Positions 39,369 through 47,866 of a stretch of DNA of 54,542 bases are shown here, piece by piece (the stretch's first letter is position 1; the number at the start of each line of letters is the position of its first letter). Both the position numbers and the translations under genes were made by a program. Origin of the DNA: an uncultured Clostridia bacterium (GTDB taxonomy: Bacteria; Bacillota; Clostridia; Christensenellales; UBA1242); NCBI GenBank assembly GCA_947630745.1, contig CANRIT010000009.1:1-54542 (forward strand), read 5' to 3'. The notes under the pieces are model-generated. The model made no database searches. It was not told the DNA's origin and was given only the letters and a program-made list of their open reading frames with translations.

Positions 39369-39964
39369 TATGCCACCTGCAAGCGCGACAAAATATCCTG
39401 CACGCTTTCAAAAAGTTGGGCAAATTGTTCACCATCTTGGTCAATTTTGTTGCGTTTTACATTGTAGTCGCTTATAAGGGCTTCTATTTTGCTAAAAATA
39501 TTTTTTATAACCTTAACCTGTTGCGAATATCCCCTAACAACCGCGTTATCCACAACCGACACATCTTTAATTTCGTTTTTAAACTGCTTGCAAAGTTCAC
39601 TAAGCGTGTGCTTGTACTCGGTTTTAAGGCTGCCACAATCTTCCAGCGCACGCCTATATTTTGCGCGGTCTTCATTAAACTGCTCACGCGCCTTAATAAT
39701 TTGTTTGCTCATGTTTTTAAGTTTTGGCTGATTCTTTTTAAGCTCTTCTTCGCGTTCGGTTTTGTTTACGCGCGCAAGTTGATTGGTTAAATTGGATAGG
39801 TCATTTTTAAAATCTATCATTTGGTCGTAATATTGCGAAATTTGGCTTCTAACTTCTTCCGCCATCAAAAGCGAAGTGTTGTAAAGCGAAAACAAAGCGG
39901 ACAATTTGTTGCGATTGTCTGTAAGTTGTTTAACTATATCTTCAAGTTCTTCTTGTTTACTCAT
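39368..39964 (-). CDS. Hypothetical coiled-coil protein
   Basis: 198 residues, entirely helical, charged, with long heptad-like stretches (ELEDIVKQLTDNRNKLSALF; DFKNDLSNLTNQLARVNKTE; NQPKLKNMSKQIIKAREQFN). No signal or membrane segment. It starts inside the end of yebC (8-nt overlap, with GAGGAAG as ribosome site) and ends overlapping ruvC, so it is firmly part of this operon. Function unknown; a link to recombination or the envelope is speculation. Confidence 0.8.
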   Translation of the reverse strand: MSKQEELEDIVKQLTDNRNKLSALFSLYNTSLLMAEEVRSQISQYYDQMIDFKNDLSNLTNQLARVNKTEREEELKKNQPKLKNMSKQIIKAREQFNEDRAKYRRALEDCGSLKTEYKHTLSELCKQFKNEIKDVSVVDNAVVRGYSQQVKVIKNIFSKIEALISDYNVKRNKIDQDGEQFAQLFESVQDILSRLQVA

Positions 39965-40688
39965 CTTCTTCCTCTAGATTGTGAATTACATCAATAACAT
40001 CATCGCTTTCATCAAGCTTGTCAATCATCTTGTTGAAAGTTTCGCGCTTAGCATCGTCCAGCTGAACATAATTTTGTGGCACCATCTCCACACCAGACGA
40101 CAAAATTGTGTACCCCGCGCTTTCAAAGGCGGACACAAGGTCGTTAACCGCATTGGCGTTTGGCTCACAATACACGGTGAAAACTTCGTCATCTTCGCAA
40201 TCCAGCGCATTGTAGTTTATGGCAAGTTCCATGGCAGCATCGCTGTCAAATGTGTCGCCCTTTTCCACCACAACCACGCCCTTGTTGTCAAACATATAGG
40301 TTACGCTGCCGGATGAACCCAAACTGCCACCAAACTTTTCAAACGCATAGCGCACATCACTGCTTGTGCGGTTTTTGTTGTCAGTAAAACACTTAACCAC
40401 AACTGCCACCCCGCCAACTCCATAGCCTTCGTAAGTCTGTTCAACATAATTTGCGCTGTTGGATTCGCTGTTCTTTTTAATTATCCCGTTGACCTTATCG
40501 TTAGGCATGTTGTACTGGCGCGCCTTGGCGATGCACATTTTTAATTTGTTGTTGGTGTCTGGGTTTGCGCCACCCTCTTTAACCGCCACCATAATTTCCC
40601 TGCCAATTTTTGTAAAGATGCGGCTGCGTTCAGCATCCGATTTACCCTTCCGGGCTTTGATATTGTTCCATTTACTATGTCCTGACAT
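39957..40688 (-). CDS. yebC: YebC/TACO1 family protein
   Basis: 243 residues from ATG 40688 (GAGGTG upstream). Begins SGHSKWNNIKARKGKSDAER, with GGANPDTNNKL and the TYEGYGVGGVAVVVKC block, all YebC hallmarks. Recent work on the family supports a role in relieving ribosome stalling, with older reports of transcriptional regulation. Adjacent to ruvC as in very many bacteria. Confidence 0.95.
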   Translation of the reverse strand: MSGHSKWNNIKARKGKSDAERSRIFTKIGREIMVAVKEGGANPDTNNKLKMCIAKARQYNMPNDKVNGIIKKNSESNSANYVEQTYEGYGVGGVAVVVKCFTDNKNRTSSDVRYAFEKFGGSLGSSGSVTYMFDNKGVVVVEKGDTFDSDAAMELAINYNALDCEDDEVFTVYCEPNANAVNDLVSAFESAGYTILSSGVEMVPQNYVQLDDAKRETFNKMIDKLDESDDVIDVIHNLEEEDE

Positions 40689-40689
40689 T

Positions 40690-41400
40690 TTACACCTCAC
40701 TTATTTTTTGCATAATTATGCTGCCAGAAACCGCAGCATTTAAACTTTCCACCCCGTTTGACATTGGGATAGAAACGGTTTTGTTGGCAAGCGCACGCAT
40801 GGTGTTGCTTACCCCTTGCCCTTCATTACCTATTATAACAGCAATTCGCTTTTTTGGCAAACGAATTTTGGTTAAACTTTCGCCTTCCATATCCGCCACC
40901 ATAAAAATTTCTGCGATTTTGGATTTGGCTTGTTCAAATTGGCTGTATGTAACTATGTGCAAGCGTGCATTTAATATCTGCCCAGCGGATGAGCGGATAA
41001 CTTTCTCGCTATACGCATCCGCGCAGTCAATTAAATACACATCCTTAAAATTAAACGCAAGCGCACTGCGGATAAGCGTACCGACATTGCCCGGGTCTTG
41101 CACCCTATCCAGCACAAGCGCGTTGCCGATTGAAGCAATTTCACATGGCGCAATTTTGCATATGCAAATTATGCTTTGCGGGGTGCGCGTTGAACTAAGG
41201 CTGTCAAACACCGACTTTGGCACAACCGAAATGTTTGGAAAGCCGCTTAAATTTTTGTTTGTGGTTATGGTGCGTTCAATTTGCACATTTAGGTGCAACG
41301 CATCCAAACAAAATTTATCCCCTTCCAGCATAAAAAGTCCGTTTTGCTTTTTAAATTTTTTGTCCTTAAAATTTTTTATATCTGCCCGTGTTAATTCCAT
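40690..41400 (-). CDS. TrmH/SpoU-family RNA 2'-O-methyltransferase
   Basis: 236 residues. SPOUT motifs: LVLDRVQDPGNVGTLIRSAL (about 95-114), IAVIIGNEGQGVS (near 187-199) and SIPMSNGVESLNAAVSGSI at the end, which form the knotted SAM site. An N-terminal ~80-residue substrate domain is present. Probably modifies 23S rRNA or tRNA ribose. The ATG lies 7 nt after the -10 box, so the mRNA is probably leaderless. Confidence 0.93.
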   Translation of the reverse strand: MELTRADIKNFKDKKFKKQNGLFMLEGDKFCLDALHLNVQIERTITTNKNLSGFPNISVVPKSVFDSLSSTRTPQSIICICKIAPCEIASIGNALVLDRVQDPGNVGTLIRSALAFNFKDVYLIDCADAYSEKVIRSSAGQILNARLHIVTYSQFEQAKSKIAEIFMVADMEGESLTKIRLPKKRIAVIIGNEGQGVSNTMRALANKTVSIPMSNGVESLNAAVSGSIIMQKISEV

Positions 41401-41406
41401 ATAAAT

Positions 41407-41435
41407 ATTATAAATTTACAACAAAATAAAGTCAA
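41407..41435 (-). promoter_or_regulatory. Promoter of the TrmH-family gene (leaderless)
   Basis: Minus-strand TTGACT (41430-41435), 17-bp spacer, TATAAT (41407-41412). Six bases separate the hexamer from the ATG. Confidence 0.85.
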
Positions 41436-41450
41436 ATATTTATAAAACCA

Positions 41451-41479
41451 TTGACAAAATTTTAAAATAATTATATAAT
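41451..41479 (+). promoter_or_regulatory. Promoter of the 114-aa gene (leaderless)
   Basis: TTGACA (41451-41456), 17-bp spacer, TATAAT (41474-41479). Seven bases separate it from ATG 41487. Confidence 0.88.
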
Positions 41480-41486
41480 AAAAACG

Positions 41487-41831
41487 ATGAAATTAAAAAA
41501 AGATTCCTTTTTATCTAAAAGATTTAATATGGATGTCAACAATGTACAAAAATTGGTGGATGTCTATTTTATTCCCGCCTACCCGGGCTGCGTTTTTAAT
41601 GTTAAAAAAAGTGAAAGCACAAACAGCATATACATTTCGGTTGAATATTCGGGCGACAAAACCGAACTTAGGCTTTCCGACCATGACAGCAGAAACCATG
41701 TGCAAGCTTCCCGTTTGATATGTGAGTACACCACAAATAAAGATGTTGCCCGCTTTTTAAGGCAAGCCATAGATGATTTGATGATGGACAGATTGTATAA
41801 TTTTTTGGATAACAACAAAAAAGGGTTGTAA
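41487..41831 (+). CDS. Hypothetical 114-aa protein
   Basis: 114 residues, soluble alpha/beta: helix (VNNVQKLVDVYFIPA), antiparallel strands (CVFNVKKSESTNSIYISVEY; KTELRLSDHD) and C-terminal helices (DVARFLRQAIDDLMMDRLYN). No family recognised. There is no ribosome site; the predicted transcript starts at the ATG. Divergent from the TrmH-family gene. Confidence 0.7.
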   Translation: MKLKKDSFLSKRFNMDVNNVQKLVDVYFIPAYPGCVFNVKKSESTNSIYISVEYSGDKTELRLSDHDSRNHVQASRLICEYTTNKDVARFLRQAIDDLMMDRLYNFLDNNKKGL

Positions 41832-42000
41832 TCAATCGTCCAAAAAATTAATATTGAAAATCAATTAAAATGATATAAAATTAAGTCAATTTAAAATCAA
41901 AATATAAAATAACAATCAAAATCAATTCTAAATCAATATAAGCAAACAATATTTAAACGATGTAAATCCATACAAAATAAAAACCAACAATAAAAAAACT

Positions 42001-42084
42001 AAATAATAAAAATCAAATAATAAAAATCAAATAATAAAAATCAAATAATAAAAACCAAATAATAAAAACCAAATAATAAAAACC
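42001..42084. repeat. Six-copy 14-bp tandem repeat (minisatellite)
   Basis: Three copies of AAATAATAAAAATC followed by three of AAATAATAAAAACC, without gaps. The region 41832-42100 around it has no gene and is otherwise a TCAA/AAAT-rich stretch. Confidence 0.95.
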
Positions 42085-42103
42085 AAAATTAAATCAATAT
42101 AAA

Positions 42104-42125
42104 AAAGGCGAAATTGCTCGCCTTT
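42104..42125 (-). terminator. Terminator of the 42124-42906 gene
   Basis: Stem AAAGGCGA/TCGCCTTT (42104-42111 with 42118-42125), 6-nt loop, A-rich on the plus strand giving T on the minus strand. Confidence 0.8.
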
Positions 42126-42906
42126 ATTTTATATTGTTTTGCATATCATCAATTTCTAATTGGGTGTCTTGATTTTCATCGGCTGGGATTTTAATTTGCG
42201 TCTGTTCTGCTTCAAACTCAGCAAACTTTTGTTGCTTTTGCGTATAGTTTTCTTTTATCATGCGCTTAATTAAATCGCCAACCTCGTGCTGCTTGTTACT
42301 GTTTAATTCGCTGTAAATAGTTTTTACAACTTCAACTTTATTGTTTTCTGTAAGCAAGTGGATGTCGCTTTCTAGATTGGATAGGTCAACCTTTTCTTGC
42401 TCCTTAAGTTTTGCAAACGATTTCAACTTTTTGTAGGTGTGTTCAGTTAAATAAAAGTCAACTGAATTTACCACCCCAGCAAGCGCAATTGGCAAGCTGG
42501 CAATCAGCGTAAAAATGTCGGGCAAACCCGCCAAAGTACACATTGCGCACACAAACGCCGCCACACAAGAAATCATACCCAAAGCGGTGTATATCAAAGT
42601 CCTAGATGAACTTCTAATTAAGCTTTGCGTGGCAAGTTCGTTTAACTGTTCTGCGGTGAATTTGTTTAAAAATTGACCAATTTTGTATTGCTTTTGCGCG
42701 GCTTTAAGTTTGCGTTTTTTCTCCCGCCTAGCCTTAGCATCGCCATTTATTTTTGCGTGCAAATAGTCGATTTCCGCTTGCAACATATTGTACAATTTTT
42801 GTTCCTTACTATCTAATTCTTCAAACTTTCTGCCCGCAAGCAGCTGGTCTAATTGATTGCTTAAACGTATGGTTTTGCTAACCTTATCTACATTTTTAAA
42901 TTGCAT
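42124..42906 (-). CDS. Hypothetical membrane protein with flanking coiled coils
   Basis: 260 residues from ATG 42906 with AGGAG 7-8 nt upstream. The N-terminal ~100 residues are helical and basic (EIDYLHAKINGDAKARREKK). Two membrane helices at about 103-125 and 130-148 (TLIYTALGMISCVAAFVCAM; IFTLIASLPIALAGVVNSVD). The C-terminal ~110 residues are helical again and end in a Gln/Asp-rich tail. No family recognised. Confidence 0.72.
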   Translation of the reverse strand: MQFKNVDKVSKTIRLSNQLDQLLAGRKFEELDSKEQKLYNMLQAEIDYLHAKINGDAKARREKKRKLKAAQKQYKIGQFLNKFTAEQLNELATQSLIRSSSRTLIYTALGMISCVAAFVCAMCTLAGLPDIFTLIASLPIALAGVVNSVDFYLTEHTYKKLKSFAKLKEQEKVDLSNLESDIHLLTENNKVEVVKTIYSELNSNKQHEVGDLIKRMIKENYTQKQQKFAEFEAEQTQIKIPADENQDTQLEIDDMQNNIK

Positions 42907-43014
42907 AGTCACTCCTAATTTCAGTTGACACAATTATACCACCAAAATCCGCACTCGTCAATACCTAAAACAAAAAATTAATCAATTTAAACAAAAAAAA
43001 CCACACTGGGTGGT

Positions 43015-43365
43015 TTACTTTGCCTCTTTAATTTGGTTAACAAGTTTGGTAAATGCTTCCTTATCAGTAACTGCCATGTCAGCGAGCACTTTGCGGTTTA
43101 AGTTAATGTTTGCTTTTTTAAGCCCGTTTACAAATGTGCTGTAAGTTATACCGTTTGTGCGGCATGCTGCGTTGATACGGGTTATCCAAAGTGAACGCAT
43201 ATCGCGCTTTTTAAGTTTGCGACCAACATATGCGTATTGTCCGCTTTTCATAACCTGTTGACGAGCAACGCGGTAAAGTTTAGATTTGGTTGCCCTGTAA
43301 CCTTTGGCAAGTTTTAAAATTTTGCGGCGTTTTTTAACACCATTAACTGCGCGTTTTACTCTCAT
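43015..43365 (-). CDS. rplT: 50S ribosomal protein L20
   Basis: 116 residues, highly basic: [31 protein letters not shown], then [19 protein letters not shown] [14 protein letters not shown] and the C-terminal [10 protein letters not shown] region. Binds 23S rRNA early in assembly and represses its own operon through the infC leader. Last gene of infC-rpmI-rplT; AGGAGG precedes ATG. Confidence 0.97.
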   Translation of the reverse strand: MRVKRAVNGVKKRRKILKLAKGYRATKSKLYRVARQQVMKSGQYAYVGRKLKKRDMRSLWITRINAACRTNGITYSTFVNGLKKANINLNRKVLADMAVTDKEAFTKLVNQIKEAK

Positions 43366-43366
43366 A

Positions 43367-43561
43367 CTAGCCTCCTATCATACCTTTTATGTTTTTAGAA
43401 AATTGTTTGGAAACATAACCAGTTTTGCGAAGTTTACGCTTTCTGTTCCTTGATTTTTTGGTAAGGATGTGACCTTTACCATCGTGCATTTGTTTGATTT
43501 TGCCTGTGCCAGTAAGTTTAAACCTTGCTGCAACAGCCTTTCTTGTTTTCATTTTTGGCAT
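43367..43561 (-). CDS. rpmI: 50S ribosomal protein L35
   Basis: 64 residues: [36 protein letters not shown]. Middle gene of infC-rpmI-rplT, 1 nt from rplT. AAAGGAG precedes ATG. The 148-nt gap to infC holds a long hairpin (TTGCAAATAT/ATATTTGCAA, 43619-43660). Confidence 0.97.
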   Translation of the reverse strand: MPKMKTRKAVAARFKLTGTGKIKQMHDGKGHILTKKSRNRKRKLRKTGYVSKQFSKNIKGMIGG

Positions 43562-43709
43562 AATGTTCTCCTTTTAATTTGAAAATGAATTGATTTTGTC
43601 CCGTGTAGGAACTTAACTTGCAAATATTTGATTGGTTAAAATCAATGATATTTGCAAATTATTGAGAATTTATATCCTTGTACACAAAGTGCGAGTTATA
43701 TAATTTCCC

Positions 43710-44225
43710 TTATTTTTTGTTGGAAATAGGTGTTAGTACCATAAATATGTTCCTACCATTTATTTCTGGTTGTTTGTCAATTTGGCCAACCTCGGCACAA
43801 AGTTCGGCAAAATGTTTCATGTTGTCAATACCAAGTTGCGGACGGGAAATAATCCTACCCTTCATGCGGATGCTTACCTTAACTTTGCTGCCCTCAGATA
43901 AAAATTTGCAAACTTGTTTTGCCTTAATAACAAGGTCGTGTTCGTCAATCATCATGGATAGGCGCATTTCTTTAGCCTCAGCAACACGCTGGTTTTTGCG
44001 TTGGTCTTTAAGTTTTTTCATCTCTTCAAACTTATATTTGCTGTAATCCATAATTTTGCATACTGGCGGTTTTGCATCGGGCGCGATAAGCACCAAATCC
44101 AACCCCTCTTGTTCGGCAAGTTCCAATGCCTTGCTGCTTGGCATAATGCCCAACTGCTCAGAATTAGCACCGATTAGGCGAACCTCACTAAGTACAATTT
44201 GTTCATTTTTAAGTGACTCTTTCAA
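43710..44225 (-). CDS. infC: Translation initiation factor IF-3
   Basis: 171 residues if started at TTG 44225, the only codon with a good site (GGAGGT at 44229-44234, 3-4 nt spacing); no ATG or GTG is suitably placed. The N-domain has NEQIVLSEVRLIGANSEQLG, the linker KYKFEEMKKLKDQRKNQ and the C-domain SKVKVSIRMKGRIISRPQLG. IF-3 keeps 30S free and checks start codons. A rare start codon in infC is meaningful because IF-3 discriminates against such starts, which autoregulates infC in E. coli (AUU start). Confidence 0.95.
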   Translation of the reverse strand: MKESLKNEQIVLSEVRLIGANSEQLGIMPSSKALELAEQEGLDLVLIAPDAKPPVCKIMDYSKYKFEEMKKLKDQRKNQRVAEAKEMRLSMMIDEHDLVIKAKQVCKFLSEGSKVKVSIRMKGRIISRPQLGIDNMKHFAELCAEVGQIDKQPEINGRNIFMVLTPISNKK

Positions 44226-44228
44226 TTT

Positions 44229-44358
44229 ACCTCCAACCCAAATAAAAAATGGGAACAATAAGTACCCACCCCAAAATATCTAACAGCAAAAAGCCAATAT
44301 TTAGATACATACCATTGTCGCTAAAACGCTTCAAGGTGAGGGATAATACCTACTTTAC
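44229..44358 (-). ncRNA. L20-type ribosomal protein leader before infC
   Basis: A leader of about 130 nt between promoter and infC, with a long imperfect stem (minus strand CTAAATATTGGC ... GTTAGATATTT) and a GGGGTGGGTAC stretch. Position and size fit the L20 leader of infC-rpmI-rplT operons; the consensus was not computed. Confidence 0.6.
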
Positions 44359-44364
44359 ATGCCC

Positions 44365-44393
44365 ATTATATCACACATAATTTTTTTTGTAAA
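44365..44393 (-). promoter_or_regulatory. Promoter of infC operon
   Basis: Minus-strand TTTACA (44388-44393), 17-bp spacer, TATAAT (44365-44370). Confidence 0.88.
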
Positions 44394-44482
44394 GGGTTTT
44401 TTAAAAATTTTTTTAATTTTTTTAATATAAAAACACGCCGGCTTAAAAAGCCAAAAACAAAATCAAACAAAATTAAGCAAAA

Positions 44483-44755
44483 TTAAACAAGCGCGCCCAA
44501 GTCTTTCTTTTCAATAAACGCGGATTTACACTCTTTAAGTTTGATTTTTTCCGCATTGTCTGCGTATTTATTTAAAAACATAAGCACATCATCTTCAAAC
44601 AAAAGTTCTAGCGGAAGTTTATACATTGCTTCAAAGCGGCTTTCCAGCTTTTCAAACTCTTCTTCTTCCAAAATAATCCATGCGCGAAATTGAATGCTGT
44701 TGATAATGTTTAGCACTTCCTCACGCAAAGGATTGTTTTGTTCTTTGTTTTTCAT
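44483..44755 (-). CDS. Hypothetical acidic 90-aa protein
   Basis: 90 residues from ATG 44755, GGAG 7 nt upstream. Predicted all-helical and acidic (ILEEEEFEKLESRFEAMYKL, PLELLFEDDVLMFLNKYADN). It overlaps nothing but begins 2 nt past the stop of the membrane protein gene and is co-transcribed with it. No family recognised; possibly a soluble partner of that protein. Confidence 0.7.
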   Translation of the reverse strand: MKNKEQNNPLREEVLNIINSIQFRAWIILEEEEFEKLESRFEAMYKLPLELLFEDDVLMFLNKYADNAEKIKLKECKSAFIEKKDLGALV

Positions 44756-44757
44756 AA

Positions 44758-45450
44758 TCACTCCTTAACAATAAATTTTTGTTTTAATCTTTCGTTTAAA
44801 ATGTCATCTATTTTAATATTTAACATTTCGTTTGACGATACGCTGTCAATAATTTCCATAAGCATGGTGTTGCGTTCACTTAAACTGTCCAAAAGTTGTG
44901 TATCATTCAATTGGGTTAGCAATTTTTCAAAATAATCAATATCTCTTTGCTCAATAATATCATTGGTTATAAGAGTTGGCATTTCTTTTTTAAGGTTTCT
45001 GTTTAATTTTTCAACTGCATCAATAACATTGTCAAGTTTTGCATCCATCCTGCTAATAACATAAGTTTCATCCGGACTTGCCAAATTGTTATCAAGTTGT
45101 TTACGCGTTGACAAAAACAATTCTTCAAGCAGTTGTTTTGGGCTAGCATCTAAAGTAAGCGTTTCTATTTTGTACCTTTTAACAAGATACGCCACATACC
45201 AACTATAAAACATAACAAGCGAGTCTTTAACCGAACTTAGCATATACTTTTGTATAGTTTCCATCCCCTTTTTGTGCTTGCCCATGTTTATGGCCTCCAA
45301 ACTTATGGCGACAAACACCGCGCCAATCAAACTTGCGCCAAAACTCATTGTAACTTGAAAGGCAACCAAATTTGGATTTACAAAGTACAACACAATGCCA
45401 AGCAGTGCCAACATGCCAAATATTGCGTAAGTTAAAATTCTGTTTTTCAC
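44758..45450 (-). CDS. Hypothetical membrane protein with cytoplasmic coiled coil
   Basis: 230 residues. GTG 45450 has AGGAG 6 nt upstream. Two membrane helices at about 7-24 and 30-50 (TYAIFGMLALLGIVLYFV; VTMSFGASLIGAVFVAISLE), then a long helical region (DAKLDNVIDAVEKLNRNLKK; LLTQLNDTQLLDSLSERNTM). The design recalls small membrane proteins that carry a sensor or effector helix bundle. No family recognised. Confidence 0.75.
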   Translation of the reverse strand: MKNRILTYAIFGMLALLGIVLYFVNPNLVAFQVTMSFGASLIGAVFVAISLEAINMGKHKKGMETIQKYMLSSVKDSLVMFYSWYVAYLVKRYKIETLTLDASPKQLLEELFLSTRKQLDNNLASPDETYVISRMDAKLDNVIDAVEKLNRNLKKEMPTLITNDIIEQRDIDYFEKLLTQLNDTQLLDSLSERNTMLMEIIDSVSSNEMLNIKIDDILNERLKQKFIVKE

Positions 45451-45496
45451 CTAAACTCCTCTAAAAAATTATATCACACTTTGCAAAATTTTGTTA

Positions 45497-46009
45497 TTAA
45501 AATTTAAGGTTTTTAAAATATTCACACACCGCCTTATTATTTTCAGCAAAGTCTTGATACAAGCCCGCGATATTGTATTTCTTTTCAAAAACTTTTGCTT
45601 GTAGAACGGCATCAAATTTATCAATCATTTTAACAAATTTTGCTTCACTGGTTTTTTGTTCTTCAAATTCAAGCCATAAAGTTTCAATCTCTGGCATGTT
45701 GTAACTTTGTGCAATGCGGTTAATACACTTATATTCACCATTGTGTTTTTCTTCTTTTGATACATGGTCAAAAGGGGTAATGTCGCCAACTTCAATCTCG
45801 CCCAACTCGTGATAAGCAAGCATTTTTAAAACTTTTAATTGGTCAAGTTTTAAATCGTTTTTTGCCATAACGTCAAGTGCCAAAAGAATGGCAGAATACA
45901 CATGCTCGGCATCGCTTTCCGCCTTGCGTTTTTGTGTGGGGACATTGCGTCTTTCCCAGCCTTCGCGCGCTATGGTTTTAAGTTTAAATATCTCTTCATA
46001 AAAAGTCAT
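45497..46009 (-). CDS. HD-domain hydrolase (YfbR-like 5'-nucleotidase)
   Basis: 170 residues from ATG 46009 with AAAGGAT 7 nt upstream. HD motif residues: H/D in SDAEHVYSAILLAL and HELGEIEVGDITPFD, then a distal Asp in MIDKFDAVLQA. The spacing matches the YfbR/HDDC2 family, which dephosphorylates deoxyribonucleoside 5'-monophosphates. It lies just downstream of thrS but 115 nt away. Confidence 0.87.
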   Translation of the reverse strand: MTFYEEIFKLKTIAREGWERRNVPTQKRKAESDAEHVYSAILLALDVMAKNDLKLDQLKVLKMLAYHELGEIEVGDITPFDHVSKEEKHNGEYKCINRIAQSYNMPEIETLWLEFEEQKTSEAKFVKMIDKFDAVLQAKVFEKKYNIAGLYQDFAENNKAVCEYFKNLKF

Positions 46010-46124
46010 AACAAATCCTTTATATTTTAAATTTTTCATTAAATTTTTTAAAAATTTGCAAAAATTTGATGTTTTTTACGCATTTTTTAATAAATTTTAA
46101 TAAATTTTTAAATTTCTGCCCTTA

Positions 46125-47864
46125 CTAGATAGTGTGATTTTCAACTTCATTTTTAAGTTTAGCAACAAATTCTTCCGCCGTCATGGTTACTGTATCCTTG
46201 CTGCCGCGCTTACGCACTGCCACCAAATTTTCTTCCATTTCTTTATCGCCAATCACCAAAATGTATGGCACTTTGCTAAGCACTGCGTTGCGGATTTTTT
46301 TGCCCACCGACTCGTTTGACAAATCGGTGTTTACCCTAAACCCACGCAACAATTTTTTGATGCTTTCTGCGTACTCGTTATTCTTTTCGCTTATTGTTAA
46401 AATGCTAACTTGCACTGGGCTTAACCATAGTGGCAAAACACCCTTGGTTTCTTCCAACAAAAATGCAACAAATCTGTCCAGCGAACCCAAAATTGCGCGG
46501 TGGATAACCACTGGGCGGACACGCTCATCGTTTTCGTCAACATATTCAAGTTCAAAACGCTCAGGCAGTTGGTAATCAAGTTGCACAGTGGACACGGTTA
46601 AATCATGCCCAATTGCCGTGTGCATTTGAACGTCAATTTTTGGTCCGTAGAAAGCTGCCTCGCCAGTTGCCTCGTAAAAATCCACTTTGTTGTCAATCAA
46701 AATTTGGCGAAGTGCGGTTTCGCTTTTTTGCCACAACTCTTCGTTGCCAAAATATTTTTCCTTATTATTAGGGTCACGCAACGACAAGCGGAAACTGTAA
46801 TTTTTAAAGCCAAAATCTTTATACACATCCAAAATTAGTTTAATAACCCCTTCCACTTCTTGTTTAATTTGGTCTGGTCGGCAAAAAATGTGGCAGTCGT
46901 TTTGGGTGAATGCGCGCGTGCGCTCAAGCCCAACCAAATTTCCGCTTGCCTCAAACCTAAAATCGTTGGCAATTTCAGCAATGCGCAGCGGAAGGTCACG
47001 ATACGAATGCTTAAAGTTTTTGTAAATCATCATGTGGTGCGGGCAGTTCATTGGACGCAGAACATACGCCTCGTTATCAAGTTCCATAGCTGGGAACATG
47101 TCGTCTTTGTAATGGTCCCAATGCCCCGAAGTTTTGTATAAATTTACATTGCCCAAACTTGGGGTCATAACGTGCATGTATCCGAGTTCCAATTCTTTAT
47201 TAACAATATAGTCGCTAAGTTCGCGGCGAATAATATAGCCGTTTGGCAACCAAATTGGCAGCCCCTTGCCCACCAAATCGCTGTACATAAAAATGTTAAG
47301 CTCTTTGCCAAGTTTTCTGTGGTCGCGCTCTTTTGCCTCTTCTTCCAAGCGAATACATTCTTTTAAATCGTCCTTATTTAAAAATCCATAAACATACACG
47401 CGCGTAAGCATTTTATTTTTTTCACTCCCGCGCCAGTATGCCCCACTTATGCGATTGATTTTATATGCAAACCCGCGCAAAAATTTGGAATTTTCCACAT
47501 GGGGTCCACGGCATAGGTCGTAAAAATCATCACCCGTATAATAAACGGTTATGGTTTCATCTTTTGGTAGGTCGCGGATAAGTTCAAGTTTGTATGGCTC
47601 GTCTTTAAAAAGTTTTTCCGCCTCCGCTTTTGACACAACAACTCGCTTAAAATCTTCATTTTTATTGATAATTTCACGCATTTTGTCTTCAATTTTTGCA
47701 AAATCGTCTGGCGTAATGTTTAAATTATCAAAATCGTAATAAAACCCGTTATCTATCGCCGGGCCAATTGCCACCTTAACATCTGGGTAAAGTTGTTTTA
47801 TCGCCTTTGCCAAAATGTGGCTCATGCTGTGGCGATACATTTTTTGTTTTTCATTTTCTTCCAT
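46125..47864 (-). CDS. thrS: Threonyl-tRNA synthetase lacking the TGS domain
   Basis: 579 residues against about 640 usual: the protein starts directly at the editing-domain entrance (QKMYRHSMSHILAKAIKQLY) and has no N-terminal TGS domain. The editing domain has HSMSHILA (zinc-like HxxxH) and CRGPHVEN. The class II core has RPMNCPHHMMIYKN (zinc Cys), motif 2 RIAEIANDFRFEASGNL and motif 3 RPVVIHRAILGSLDRF, then the anticodon-binding C-domain. It is controlled by a T-box upstream of the HAD gene; ATG 47864 lies 2 nt after that gene. Confidence 0.96.
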   Translation of the reverse strand: MEENEKQKMYRHSMSHILAKAIKQLYPDVKVAIGPAIDNGFYYDFDNLNITPDDFAKIEDKMREIINKNEDFKRVVVSKAEAEKLFKDEPYKLELIRDLPKDETITVYYTGDDFYDLCRGPHVENSKFLRGFAYKINRISGAYWRGSEKNKMLTRVYVYGFLNKDDLKECIRLEEEAKERDHRKLGKELNIFMYSDLVGKGLPIWLPNGYIIRRELSDYIVNKELELGYMHVMTPSLGNVNLYKTSGHWDHYKDDMFPAMELDNEAYVLRPMNCPHHMMIYKNFKHSYRDLPLRIAEIANDFRFEASGNLVGLERTRAFTQNDCHIFCRPDQIKQEVEGVIKLILDVYKDFGFKNYSFRLSLRDPNNKEKYFGNEELWQKSETALRQILIDNKVDFYEATGEAAFYGPKIDVQMHTAIGHDLTVSTVQLDYQLPERFELEYVDENDERVRPVVIHRAILGSLDRFVAFLLEETKGVLPLWLSPVQVSILTISEKNNEYAESIKKLLRGFRVNTDLSNESVGKKIRNAVLSKVPYILVIGDKEMEENLVAVRKRGSKDTVTMTAEEFVAKLKNEVENHTI

Positions 47865-47866
47865 AA

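Noticed and set aside
42001..42084. CRISPR array
   Set aside because: The repeat unit is 14 bp without spacers and there are no cas genes. No other regularly spaced repeats of CRISPR size were seen in the window.
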